Assembly (NCBI GenBank): GCA_030149365.1
Contig: JASBRP010000039.1
Span: 1 to 54,187, forward strand
From: Solimonas sp.
GTDB lineage: Bacteria > Pseudomonadota > Gammaproteobacteria > Nevskiales > Nevskiaceae
Length of the DNA stretch: 54,187 bases
Reading direction: 5' to 3'
In this document: in pieces, positions 44,237 through 52,652 of the stretch
Position numbering within the stretch: position 1 is the stretch's first letter
Layout: each line of letters begins with the position of its first letter
Made by a program: the position numbers and the translations under genes
The notes under the pieces: generated by a model
The model's database searches: none
The model's input: only the letters and a program-made list of their open reading frames with translations
Told to the model about the DNA's origin: nothing

Positions 44237-44541
44237 TTGGCGCGCGTCCAAAGCCGAACCTGACCGGCTGCGAATACCATTCCCGGCAGTAGGCTTCCTT
44301 GAAATCAATATATATCAATAAGTTATCTATAGTGAAATGGGCCGTCCGCCGGGCTGCAGCAACAGCATTTGGCGATGCCGAGTCGCCCTCATACACTGAT
44401 GTCGCGAGCAAACCGTCCATGAGGCAGTTGCATCGTGCACCCGATCGGTAACATCGGGATTAGCTATTCTCAGATGACGACCTCATGGAGCGCGTCACTA
44501 GATGAATAGCGCTTCCAACCGCTGTTGAAGGATTCGTCAGG
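44237..44541. other. leader region between end repeats and HTH gene
   Basis: No supported gene. An A+T-rich tract at 44300-44335 includes TTGAAA and TATAGT words and could hold a promoter for the downstream HTH gene, but spacing is poor. Confidence 0.35.
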
Positions 44542-44961
44542 ATGAGTCTGGATCTAGAGCTGATAATTGATAGGCGGGTCAAGCGTGTTTTGGGCCCATA
44601 CGAGACCCAGCTGCAGGGGCAAAAGAAGCAGAATGAGATGCTTCGGAAGCAGGTCGATGCCCTGACGCGCACGCTTGAGACCATGCAGAAGCAGTACGCC
44701 GGCATCCCTCGGCTACGCAATACTGAACCGCTTCCTGAAGGTGCAGAATTTTCTGCTGAAAAGCTTCGGGCGCATCGGGCAAATATTGGCGTCTCCGCGC
44801 AGGACTACGCGCGCTTGGCCGGAGTTAGCGCGATCTCCATCTACAAGTGGGAGTCTTCGAGGGCCTTCCCTCGACGCGCGCAACAAAAGCTTCTGGCAAA
44901 GGCCGGCGGCCTTTCAAAGGCACAAGCGCTGGAAAAGCTTTCCAAGCTGAGAGGCCGGTAA
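44542..44961 (+). CDS. coiled-coil protein with XRE-like helix-turn-helix
   Basis: The 139-residue protein has a heptad-rich coiled coil (about 20-55) and a C-terminal Cro/C1-type helix-turn-helix (about 73-118: LRAHRANIGVSAQDYARLAGVSAISIYKWESSRAFPR). A basic tail follows. It looks like a dimeric DNA-binding regulator. It sits between the transposon-end repeats and tniQ, converging on tniQ with only 9 bases between stops. It may regulate the element or bind the nearby repeats; neither is shown. Base use is A+T-richer than the host. Confidence 0.75.
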   Translation: MSLDLELIIDRRVKRVLGPYETQLQGQKKQNEMLRKQVDALTRTLETMQKQYAGIPRLRNTEPLPEGAEFSAEKLRAHRANIGVSAQDYARLAGVSAISIYKWESSRAFPRRAQQKLLAKAGGLSKAQALEKLSKLRGR

Positions 44962-44970
44962 ACACTGGCC

Positions 44971-46533
44971 TTAGAAGCTGAGGGAAAATTGAGGGCCATC
45001 AGGCTTGCGGTCGATGGTTTTTTGCTTGCCACCTTCGGGCAGTTCCGACTCTAGCCATTGCCGATCATGGTTCAGTAGCCATGAATAGGCGGCTTGGCAT
45101 TTCAAGCGTAGTTGAGCGCGCCCTAGCGCGGGATGCTGGATCCTACTCGAGCGCAAAGAAAGCCGATGTCGTTGGCGCAGGGAGGCATTTGAACTGGCGC
45201 GGCGATGCAGAATGGCGCCAGGTACAGCATCCAGCGCGTAACGGACGAGAGTCACGTCGATGTCGAGTTGTGCTGCAATTTCCTCTTGTGGCGAGCCTTC
45301 CAGATAAAGGCGGAGCGCTTCGGCTTGAATCCCTGCATCAACATTCGCCAGAACCCGATCCTTCGCGAAGTTGTGGCGAACGCACCAGCGGCGAATCACA
45401 GATTGGGCGACTCCAAGATCCCTGGAGGCCTCAGCGATGGAGGCTCCTTCTTTCATCAAGTCCCCCAATTTCTCAATTCGCGGGTCGGCCTTCACTTCGA
45501 AGGTCGAAGCGATCGATTTGCGCTGAGTCCTTCCAGACGTCCTATGAAGCTCGTATCGCGTGAGAAATTGATCCCAATCGACGAAGAGAAATGCTGCCAG
45601 CGATAGCCAAAGCAGTGGATGGTGCGAAGAGTCTGTACGATTCAGCGCTTTACCCAAAGACCGTAGAAGACTTTGGGGAGTGCCGCCGAATGGAAAAAAC
45701 TGCTCGCCTTGGAGAAAAGACCCCCAGTAAAGGCGAAAACTTTCCGTGAGAGCGGTGAGCCGGACTATACCGGCGTGTGTGATGAGGCCGCGACCGCGCA
45801 GTTGAGCGGTGATTAGTTCGCGAAGCACACAGCTTTGAAATGACACGGATCTCGGCAAGGAGAATGCGCCTTCCACGAAAGTCGCTAAATGAATAGCCCG
45901 GGTCGTGTCCGTCGAGCTCCAGCTTTGGACGCCCATGGGCAGTTGTAGTCGAGCACTCTGAGGTAGATACCACTGTCGAGGTGTGGGATCGTCGTCTTCC
46001 GCCACCATCAGAGGCCGAAGATGATCGCGGCAAATCCACACCCCCGGCAGCTGGTGTGATGTGTGCCAGTAAGCAACGCTGAAATCGTCCCTGTCCTGCA
46101 CCATGCAATCCGGGCAAGCCTTCAAAGGGTGACCCTTAGCTACGCCCTTTCGCAAAAGGCCCAATTTCGCGCAGATCGACGCCTTGTCGTGCCCTGCCAT
46201 AGCGGAGATCACATCAAGCGCCCGTGCCTGGCTGAGGAAAGCAAGGAAAAGTGGCGCAATGGTCCGTGCACGAATGATGTATGAGCTGTCTCCCAGTACC
46301 CCACCCGTTCTTGACGCGACTTCGTCCAGTCTTAAGGGGAAATCATGGCAGGAAGCCCACGTGGCTGTTCCGAAAAGCACCATTGCCGATTTCCGGCGCG
46401 AGCCGTGCCCGGAAAGATGGTGGTAGCGGCAAACCAAGCTGTGAAAACTCTCGCCAGGAAGCCATCTGGGCAAGCAGGATTCGCCGAACAGTCCCAGCTG
46501 GAAAGGTTCTACGTAGGGGATGCCACCCGGCAT
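44971..46533 (-). CDS. tniQ: TniQ/TnsD-type target selector
   Basis: The 520-residue protein has the TniQ start (RWLPGESFHSLVCRYHHLSG) and a zinc knuckle C140-PD-C143 ... C168-RD-H171 with YWHTSHQLPGVWIC between. A long C-terminal region contains two helix-turn-helix-like segments (IAEASRDLGVAQSVIRRWCVRH and EEIAAQLDIDVTLVRYAL) and the TnsD-like end CQAAYSWLLNHDRQWL. The length and C-terminal part fit TnsD, which binds a fixed chromosomal site. The ATG follows the tnsC stop by one base, with AAGGAAG upstream. Its attachment site is unknown. Confidence 0.88.
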   Translation of the reverse strand: MPGGIPYVEPFQLGLFGESCLPRWLPGESFHSLVCRYHHLSGHGSRRKSAMVLFGTATWASCHDFPLRLDEVASRTGGVLGDSSYIIRARTIAPLFLAFLSQARALDVISAMAGHDKASICAKLGLLRKGVAKGHPLKACPDCMVQDRDDFSVAYWHTSHQLPGVWICRDHLRPLMVAEDDDPTPRQWYLPQSARLQLPMGVQSWSSTDTTRAIHLATFVEGAFSLPRSVSFQSCVLRELITAQLRGRGLITHAGIVRLTALTESFRLYWGSFLQGEQFFPFGGTPQSLLRSLGKALNRTDSSHHPLLWLSLAAFLFVDWDQFLTRYELHRTSGRTQRKSIASTFEVKADPRIEKLGDLMKEGASIAEASRDLGVAQSVIRRWCVRHNFAKDRVLANVDAGIQAEALRLYLEGSPQEEIAAQLDIDVTLVRYALDAVPGAILHRRASSNASLRQRHRLSLRSSRIQHPALGRAQLRLKCQAAYSWLLNHDRQWLESELPEGGKQKTIDRKPDGPQFSLSF

Positions 46534-46534
46534 C

Positions 46535-47872
46535 TCAACTTCCTTCTCTTAGGTGGGACTTCAACGCATCAAGTAGACCTTCCGCCGTCTTGCTCTTCTT
46601 CCTCGGGATAACCTTACTTCCGCCATTGCTGGCCTTGGGGCCTCCTGCAGCCTTCCTGATTTGCTCTAGCGAAGCCTTCTCGCCCTCAGTGAGGCAGTCG
46701 AATATGCGTTGGCCTTGCTTGGCGGCCTCAACCTCCTCCTTGACCGTTATCGCCTTGGCTTCGTCCGCATCTCTGTCTTCGAACGGGTTGACTAAATCGA
46801 GCCTCCCATTCTCTGATTTGCCGTTTGTACGGATGCGGCGCAGCTCCTCAACCGTGTCTCGGGTGTAGTTAAACTGAGACGACTTGTAGGCGCGATCAAT
46901 GTCAGCAAAGCACACCTGATGACGTCCCTGACTCCGGGCCACGCTGTAAGCCATAACGAGGAGTTCGTTAACATAACGATCGATCCCAAAGGTCAGGGGA
47001 TGAATCTTGGTGGCGAGGGCTTCTGGCTGGAATGTAAAAATCTCGGGCGCAACGTCGATGCGGCCCGAGATCGATTTAACCCAATCCGGCGAACCTGCTG
47101 CTTCCGGCTCCAATGTAATGGGCACAGTAAGAAGCCGATCGCCCTCCTGTTGAAAACGCCGCCACAACTTGTGGCCCAGCGAGTAGTTCATCAGCACCAG
47201 AGCCTGAATCTTCAGGTAACACAAGTGCAACAGCAAAGTCGTAATCATGTTTGTAGCTTCCGACTTTGAAAGAAACTGCATTTCATCTGCAGCCAACATC
47301 GGAATGCCACGTCTGAAGATCTGATTGCGGGCATGTGCCAGGAGCGCCTTTTTCCCCCCGCTGCCTTCGATTGCCTTCGCATCTACAAACGGAAACGATC
47401 GTAGTACCTGAAGCACAGAGGACTCATCACCAATCACAACGCGAGAAAGCCCTTCCACGGAGAATCTGCTCGGCTGGTGGTCGACTTCCACGAATGAAGC
47501 ATTGCCCATCGCGTCTTGAATGCGCGTTAAAAGGCGTGACTTTCCAACGCCAGCTAGCCCTGTAAGAATCATTAAGGGCATTAGGTCGGCATCGCTGTAG
47601 TCGGCGTATAAGCCAGTTAGAAAGGCGCTCTCCCCGGTATATGTCGTTACGCAATGTGCATACATGATCTGCACTAGGCGATGCGCAACCTGCGTCCTAG
47701 ATTCAGTGGCTATGTACAGCTCATTCTTGAACGTGTTGGAAAGTGATATCGCTGCTTGATACGGAAGTTGATCCGCGAGAGATAGCAATGGTTTGGGACG
47801 TTGATCCAGAGACTCTCGCAGGCCATCCATAGAAAGTAGAGGGGTGAAGCGGTCAGTCCAGGGGTTTGTCAC
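46535..47872 (-). CDS. tnsC: TnsC/TniB-type AAA+ ATPase of Tn7-like transposon
   Basis: The 445-residue AAA+ protein has Walker A GLAGVGKS at 105-112 and Walker B PMLAADE at 191-197. It should couple target choice by TniQ/TnsD to the TnsA/TnsB transposase and mediate target immunity. The acidic, arginine/lysine-rich C-terminal tail may contact TnsA/TnsB. It starts with GTG 14 bases after the tnsB stop, with AGGTGG upstream, and ends one base before the tniQ ATG, so the genes are tightly coupled. Confidence 0.9.
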   Translation of the reverse strand: MTNPWTDRFTPLLSMDGLRESLDQRPKPLLSLADQLPYQAAISLSNTFKNELYIATESRTQVAHRLVQIMYAHCVTTYTGESAFLTGLYADYSDADLMPLMILTGLAGVGKSRLLTRIQDAMGNASFVEVDHQPSRFSVEGLSRVVIGDESSVLQVLRSFPFVDAKAIEGSGGKKALLAHARNQIFRRGIPMLAADEMQFLSKSEATNMITTLLLHLCYLKIQALVLMNYSLGHKLWRRFQQEGDRLLTVPITLEPEAAGSPDWVKSISGRIDVAPEIFTFQPEALATKIHPLTFGIDRYVNELLVMAYSVARSQGRHQVCFADIDRAYKSSQFNYTRDTVEELRRIRTNGKSENGRLDLVNPFEDRDADEAKAITVKEEVEAAKQGQRIFDCLTEGEKASLEQIRKAAGGPKASNGGSKVIPRKKSKTAEGLLDALKSHLREGS

Positions 47873-47886
47873 TGTTGCTTTGCCAC

Positions 47887-49857
47887 CTAGGTCGAGGATG
47901 GTGTCTCGTCATTGGCAGCTCGCGGACGGCTCTTCGGCTTCAGAGCCTTCTGCTTGAGGTCGACCATCTGAGCTTCCAACATCAAGGCCGCTGCCGTATC
48001 TCGTTGCTCTTTCTTGAGGCGACGTCGAATCTCATCCATCTCCGCTAAACCCTCTAGCGTCACATACTGCTCGCCAGCGGCGGTCAGTACTGGCAAATCC
48101 GCCTTTAATGGAACGAGGCGGCCTTTGAACTCAACCCAAGCCACTTTTGCCGCGATGGAATGAACATACCCCTTCAGTGTCAGTCCCTGACATTGGTCGA
48201 GCAGATCAGATTTCCTTAGTTCGCTAGATGAGTAGCTTTGACCACGGAGTAGGAGGCCGTCTGGTACGACAACAAAGCTATCGACCTTCAAGAAGTTGCG
48301 AACAGCTTTCTCGAACGGCACGTGGCGAGCCTGGGTATGCCCGTTGCGAATTTGCCAGTTATGGACGGATATCGGATTCGGAGCCACCTCCTCAAGCTTC
48401 ATGCGATGCGAAAGACGAGACTCGACATTTTTAGAACCGTTTCGGCGAATCGCGGCCTGCAGCGCTATTCTGGCAAGCTCCACGACTCGCATGCTGCTAG
48501 TCATCTGCTTCGCCATCGCACCCATATGAATATCCATGTACTTTGGGTGGTTTGTTTCTACGTGCGGCTTCGACTGCCCCTGATAGCTGCCAACTATTTC
48601 TCTGACTGCGAATGCCAAGGCCACTTTGTCGAGAATGGTTCCGGGACCGCGATCAAGAATGTCCCACTGTCCAAGACCAGGTTGTGGAATCAGATCTGGG
48701 TCAAACTCTACGCCTAACATCTCGCACAGACGATCCAGGCCCACTGCCATCGAGAACGTCGCCTCGAGATACGACTGCCCCCTTTCCGCCCCCTCGCAGA
48801 AACCGATACCAACAGTCGTCCCATTACTTACGTCTACAGCTTCCACGACGAGCAGGGCCGCCGGCTCGAAGCCTGGGATATCTGGACGAGGCCTTTCTCG
48901 CACCCAATAGGCGTCCAGCTCTACCTTTTCCAGGTAGTCGCTAACCTCGTTGGAAAATTTACCTAACGAGGTTTTAGATCTTTGTCGGGTGCGATGAGCG
49001 CCGTGAAGTGCAAGCTGCACGGCTTCCTTGCCGTACTTTTTATCCAGTTGATAACGAAACTGGTAGTAGGACGGGAACTCAAGACCTTCGGGATGAAAGA
49101 TCGAAGATCGGTAATTTCCTCCTCGTCGCGAAGGGTTGGTTTTACATTCAAACTCTGTAACCAACGTCCTGGTCCAAACCTCAGCAAGCGGACGGCCCTT
49201 CTTTTGGTGCATGCAGTAACCGGCCAAGCACTTTTCAATAGCGGAAGTTGAAAGGCGCCGATACTCGCCGGACCTATATCCATCCGATTCGCCCGGGCAT
49301 TCAGCGCGATCCCATCGACCATTCAGAACCGTTGCAGGATAAAGTGCGTCGGCTGTTCCGTACGTCAGGTAGAGCAATGCCCATTCGGTCACCCGCTCGG
49401 TGTTATGACGTGGTTCTAGGGCTCCGTCGCCTTTGAGCGCCTTCACTCGAGATCGAATGGCCGCCTTCGGACTATTGGCGGTGAGAATCTCGAACTTTCG
49501 TTCAAGGATACCTTGGAGAGCATCTTCTCGTTCCGCACAGAGACGAAGTAGATTGCGCTTGCGACCCTCAGCACGACGCCGTTCTTCCAAGAATTCCAAA
49601 TCGATTCCGGCAAGGGTTGATAGCCAAGGCGGAAGCCCTGGCTCGGCATCAAATGGCGTGAGTACCTCTGCATCCAACGCATCATGAAATTGACGCCGGC
49701 CGAGAATCGTGACTTCAGTGCGTATGGCCTCAGGCTTCGGATGCCATGTGAGAACAACTCTATTGGCAATGCCGTCACGGTGAATGCAACGATAGATCAA
49801 GCCCTTTCGAAGATTGTGGAAGTCCTTCGTTGCGACCAAGGGATCACCCAACCTCAT
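47887..49857 (-). CDS. tnsB: TnsB-type DDE transposase of Tn7-like transposon
   Basis: The 656-residue transposase has a retroviral-integrase-like catalytic core with acidic triad D315 (VELDAYWV), D402 (DILDRGPG) and E434 (PHVETNHP). Spacings of 87 and 32 match Tn7 TnsB (88 and 35). Helix-turn-helix domains precede the core and would bind the end repeats; a beta-barrel and a basic C-terminal tail follow. TnsB cuts the 3' ends and joins them to the target. It starts six bases after the tnsA stop. All catalytic residues are present, so it may be active. Confidence 0.93.
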   Translation of the reverse strand: MRLGDPLVATKDFHNLRKGLIYRCIHRDGIANRVVLTWHPKPEAIRTEVTILGRRQFHDALDAEVLTPFDAEPGLPPWLSTLAGIDLEFLEERRRAEGRKRNLLRLCAEREDALQGILERKFEILTANSPKAAIRSRVKALKGDGALEPRHNTERVTEWALLYLTYGTADALYPATVLNGRWDRAECPGESDGYRSGEYRRLSTSAIEKCLAGYCMHQKKGRPLAEVWTRTLVTEFECKTNPSRRGGNYRSSIFHPEGLEFPSYYQFRYQLDKKYGKEAVQLALHGAHRTRQRSKTSLGKFSNEVSDYLEKVELDAYWVRERPRPDIPGFEPAALLVVEAVDVSNGTTVGIGFCEGAERGQSYLEATFSMAVGLDRLCEMLGVEFDPDLIPQPGLGQWDILDRGPGTILDKVALAFAVREIVGSYQGQSKPHVETNHPKYMDIHMGAMAKQMTSSMRVVELARIALQAAIRRNGSKNVESRLSHRMKLEEVAPNPISVHNWQIRNGHTQARHVPFEKAVRNFLKVDSFVVVPDGLLLRGQSYSSSELRKSDLLDQCQGLTLKGYVHSIAAKVAWVEFKGRLVPLKADLPVLTAAGEQYVTLEGLAEMDEIRRRLKKEQRDTAAALMLEAQMVDLKQKALKPKSRPRAANDETPSST

Positions 49858-49863
49858 GGCCAG

Positions 49864-50826
49864 TTACCTCGAGTACCAGGAAGAGTACTGCTTAAAGACG
49901 TCGATGCGTTCTGGGTGGAGTCGTTCACTCATCACGATCGGTCTGAGAAGATCGACCCGCAGCTGACGGCTAGCAATTGCTTGGAAAAGTACCAGCCGAT
50001 GCTTCTCAAATTCCTGGCGATCGCCGCCACCAATCTGGATAATCACTTCATTCGGGGGCACGCCCAGATCCATACCCGTTTGTAGTGCGCCGACGATGTC
50101 AGAGCGTCGTTGCTGGGAGTAATCTACATCCCATACTGAATGGGTGTAGAGATTCCTCAGATTGAATCTCAAGTGTTCTGGGATATCTTCCTTGGCGCAT
50201 CGCTGTGTGCGAATTCCTGCGTCCTGATAGACGTCGCGCTCCAAGGCATGACGAAAGAGAGCCCAACTTTCGGAGGCGGCTGCATTTCGGGGGATAGGGA
50301 TATCGGGACGCCGATCGTTGAAGGCAGCATGCCGATCCTTGCAGGTCCAATTAACGCAGTAGGGCCCTACCTCGTCGATGAGGAACAGGAGTAGGTCTCC
50401 GATATAGGGGAACGGGACATGCTCGAAGTGACGTCCTTTGCGCTTGCGAAAGGTCGCATGTTTATCAAGCAGTCCCAGGCGTGCAGCGACCGCGACCGTT
50501 CCTTTCATGGGTTTGAGATCATGCATCGCAGCCTCTGGGCGTCCGGACCAAGGGTGCGGGCTAGCAGCAAGAGGCAGCATCCTCTGCTCGTGCAAGTTGA
50601 CCAACCTGGGGTGATACATGGCCAGGAAAAAGATCGCGACCTCCGCAGAGCTGAGCAGGTGCACCTTGCGTCCAAACCTGGGAGCGCTTACGAGAGCTGC
50701 TCGCGAACAAGCAGGTGCCTCCGCACGAGTCGCGCGAATGGCCGGCTCGTAGTCGGAATCCCATTTCATGGGCATCTGTCGGCCAATGATGGTGTCAAAC
50801 CTCTGCTCAGATACGAATCGTCCCAA
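49864..50826 (-). CDS. tnsA: TnsA-type endonuclease subunit of Tn7-like transposon
   Basis: The 320-residue protein resembles TnsA, the restriction-enzyme-like subunit that cuts 5' ends. Candidate catalytic residues are E62 (SSAEVAIFF), D144 (YIGDLLLF) and K163 (VNWTCKD); the glutamine of the classical QxK is not obvious. The C-terminal half (220-320) would contact TnsC. I accept the TTG start because GGAGG lies six bases upstream; ATGs 17 and 19 codons in lack such a site. First gene of tnsA-B-C-tniQ, giving cut-and-paste transposition if active. Confidence 0.85.
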   Translation of the reverse strand: MGRFVSEQRFDTIIGRQMPMKWDSDYEPAIRATRAEAPACSRAALVSAPRFGRKVHLLSSAEVAIFFLAMYHPRLVNLHEQRMLPLAASPHPWSGRPEAAMHDLKPMKGTVAVAARLGLLDKHATFRKRKGRHFEHVPFPYIGDLLLFLIDEVGPYCVNWTCKDRHAAFNDRRPDIPIPRNAAASESWALFRHALERDVYQDAGIRTQRCAKEDIPEHLRFNLRNLYTHSVWDVDYSQQRRSDIVGALQTGMDLGVPPNEVIIQIGGGDRQEFEKHRLVLFQAIASRQLRVDLLRPIVMSERLHPERIDVFKQYSSWYSR

Positions 50827-51198
50827 TGCCGGCCTCCGAAGGCGCTCGCCAACGTTGTCTATGCCTACGAATCCGCAGGCAAAACTCCCCCTGACTCCCT
50901 CGACTATCGAGGAAGGCGTTTGAACACGCTCCGCTGATCAAGACCTCCGCCTTGGCGGCGTCAAAGATCAAAGTCTTGTTCGGTGGCGCGTCAGGCTAAT
51001 CGCCTTCGAGCTTCTCCTTGCCCCTGTTGCTTGAAGACGCGCCCCAGTCATCGGTGAATGCACTTGCTGTCTGCAACAGCACCTGCCGGCATATCGCGAG
51101 ACCAGTGTGCAAAACAATCGCATATTCCATTGGTCTAATCAAGATGATAAATTGAACATAGATTATCTATTAAATACAAATAGTCCTTTCATAAGGAT
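50827..51198. other. divergent control region between tnsA and second tniQ
   Basis: No gene is seen. The stretch becomes A+T-rich towards the second tniQ, where TTGAAC (51152-51157) and TACAAA (51175-51180) with a 17-base spacer could be a weak promoter. No copy of the gtacagagtt end repeat is present here. Confidence 0.4.
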
Positions 51199-52131
51199 AT
51201 GTTCCGATGCCTGTTCTCGATCTGTGACGAGACACCCATCGTGTCCGATGGCTGGGAGATTGCGGTGGGCGGCTTAAATCATGGTTTGTTGCTTCCCCCA
51301 CTCTTTCCCGGTGAGTGGCTTATCGGCTATATCGGGCGGATCAGAGTGCTCAATGGACTGCACCCATCCCAGACCGCGGTGCTCAACGCTTTGAAGGTTG
51401 AAGCCCACCGACAGGAGAAGTTTCCCGTTGGCATGTACGACCACATTGCAGAACTGGTTGGTCCAGGTATGGAGGAACTCCTGCTGAAGCACACAGTGGT
51501 CCCATACCGGATGTACGCGCTGGATTCAGCGGAGTTGCATTGGAAGAAGACAGCAGATGTGCGAGCGACCATGTCTGTGCCGACCGTCGCCCAACACCGA
51601 TTCTGCGTGAGTTGTGCCCGTAGGGAGGAGAAGCAAAGGGGTGGGAGCTTCTGGAAGCTCTCCCATCAGTACCTTGGTGTAACTGTCTGCTGGGTCTGCA
51701 ACGGAGATATTGTTGGATCAGATCAGGGAGCGTTTAGCACCCTGCCGCATCTACTGCTCGCGGCGACTGATGTTCAATTCCAACGAGTCACCAGAGGGGA
51801 CGACCAGGCGGTGGCACGCCACAGGGACCTAGTCGAGACTCTGCTGGAACGCCAAGTCTGCTTCGCCCTGTCACCTCTTCGTCATGCATTGTTCCGTCGG
51901 GGTCGGGAGCTCGGGATTGTTTCGAGTTCTGGGCAGGTGGATATTAATCGTCTGTCGGACACAGCGGCTAGTTACCTTGCCCTGTTCGAGATCAAAGACA
52001 TGCCATCGATTGCTCATTCTTTGGAAAGAAAGCAGTCTGGAAAATGGGCTTGCCTGGCGCTACTTCTCGCTATGACAAGTTCCACCGAGGAAAGCCTGAG
52101 GCTTCTAGAGAAATGTGGAAGCGCGGCGTAG
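51199..52131 (+). CDS. second TniQ-family protein, truncated
   Basis: The 310-residue product has the TniQ start LPPLFPGEWLIGYIGRIRVLNGLHPSQ and a zinc knuckle C136-VS-C139 ... H156 ... C164-WV-C167 (CxxC where tniQ at 44971-46533 has CxxH). It stops shortly after the GKWACLALLLAM helix, where the neighbour continues for about 200 residues. A matching C-terminal end lies just downstream in another frame (52113-52268), so the gene has been cut by internal deletion and frameshift. It is divergent from tnsA. Short TniQs can still work, so activity is uncertain. Confidence 0.75.
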   Translation: MFRCLFSICDETPIVSDGWEIAVGGLNHGLLLPPLFPGEWLIGYIGRIRVLNGLHPSQTAVLNALKVEAHRQEKFPVGMYDHIAELVGPGMEELLLKHTVVPYRMYALDSAELHWKKTADVRATMSVPTVAQHRFCVSCARREEKQRGGSFWKLSHQYLGVTVCWVCNGDIVGSDQGAFSTLPHLLLAATDVQFQRVTRGDDQAVARHRDLVETLLERQVCFALSPLRHALFRRGRELGIVSSSGQVDINRLSDTAASYLALFEIKDMPSIAHSLERKQSGKWACLALLLAMTSSTEESLRLLEKCGSAA

Positions 52132-52268
52132 AGAGGGCCGCATTTCAACCGCGGCAGGCTCGAATCCAGACGAGGTGCCAGGCCGCCTACTCGGAGTTCC
52201 GGCAGGCTGGCCTTGAGATCCTATCCACCCGACTTCCCCAAATGCAGAGTGCTGTTCATGTGGCCTAA
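52113..52268 (+). pseudogene. frameshifted C-terminal remnant of second tniQ
   Basis: In a different frame from the gene it follows, this stretch encodes IQTRCQAAYSEFRQAGLEIL, which matches the LRLKCQAAYSWLLNHDRQWL ending of the TniQ encoded at 44971-46533. It shows that the second tniQ was once longer. Its end overlaps the 3' end of the convergent HipB-like gene by 4 bases. Confidence 0.65.
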
Positions 52269-52519
52269 GACTTCTTTGCCGAAAGAGCGATCCCGAGGTC
52301 AGACAGGATATGGAGGATCTTGCCGATCTGGGCCGTCTCCTTGCCGTCTTCTAACTCGCTGACGAAGCGCCGCCCGGTTCGCGCCGATGTGGCGACCTCC
52401 TGTTGGGTTAGGCCCAATTCCACACGTCGTCTTCGCACGAGTTGGCCGATGTCCGAAGCAGTTCGGACCGCAATGGGCGCGATCCCGAGTGGGAGCAAAT
52501 GACCTTTTTTGCCAGTCAT
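52265..52519 (-). CDS. HipB-like XRE family repressor (y4mF type), orphan
   Basis: The 84-residue protein is a Cro/C1 helix-turn-helix of the HipB/y4mF type (IGQLVRRRRVELGLTQQEVATSARTGRRFVSELEDGKETAQIGKILHILSDLGI). Such proteins normally pair with a HipA-like kinase encoded directly downstream; here the downstream DNA is the end of the decayed tniQ, so no toxin partner is present. I start it at the ATG at 52519 although it lacks a good ribosome-binding site. Two near-identical operator-like repeats lie at and before the start. Confidence 0.8.
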   Translation of the reverse strand: MTGKKGHLLPLGIAPIAVRTASDIGQLVRRRRVELGLTQQEVATSARTGRRFVSELEDGKETAQIGKILHILSDLGIALSAKKS

Positions 52520-52547
52520 ACGCAACAAATGATCCCGAGCGGGAGCA
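52481..52547. promoter_or_regulatory. duplicated operator of the HipB-like repressor
   Basis: GATCCCGAGTGGGAGCA at 52481-52497 and GATCCCGAGCGGGAGCA at 52531-52547 differ by one base and are 50 bases apart. Each has a TCCCG/CGGGA-type palindrome. Their placement around the start codon suggests autoregulation, as HipB does. Confidence 0.55.
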
Positions 52548-52652
52548 CGGATTTCAGGCTCTGAGCGCGACAATGCAGGTGTAGAGTCACCTTCGGCGAA
52601 CAAGCTCTTTCCGGTGCCGACTTCCTATCGCTATACGAAACGATCATGGAAT

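Larger units (their letters stand above)
44090..52268. mobile_element. Tn7-like transposon core (right boundary not found)
   Basis: The block holds tnsA, tnsB, tnsC and tniQ/tnsD in one right-to-left operon, a second decayed tniQ, and end-type repeats at its left. Base composition is A+T-richer than the host. The given right limit is only the last tniQ base; the HipB-like and phosphatase genes to 53600 may be cargo. No matching right-end array was found up to 54187, so the true end may lie outside the window. Confidence 0.6.

Noticed and set aside
44103..44420. 105-codon minus-strand frame through the transposon-end repeats
   Set aside because: It is built over the repeat arrays, lacks a ribosome-binding site and resembles no protein.
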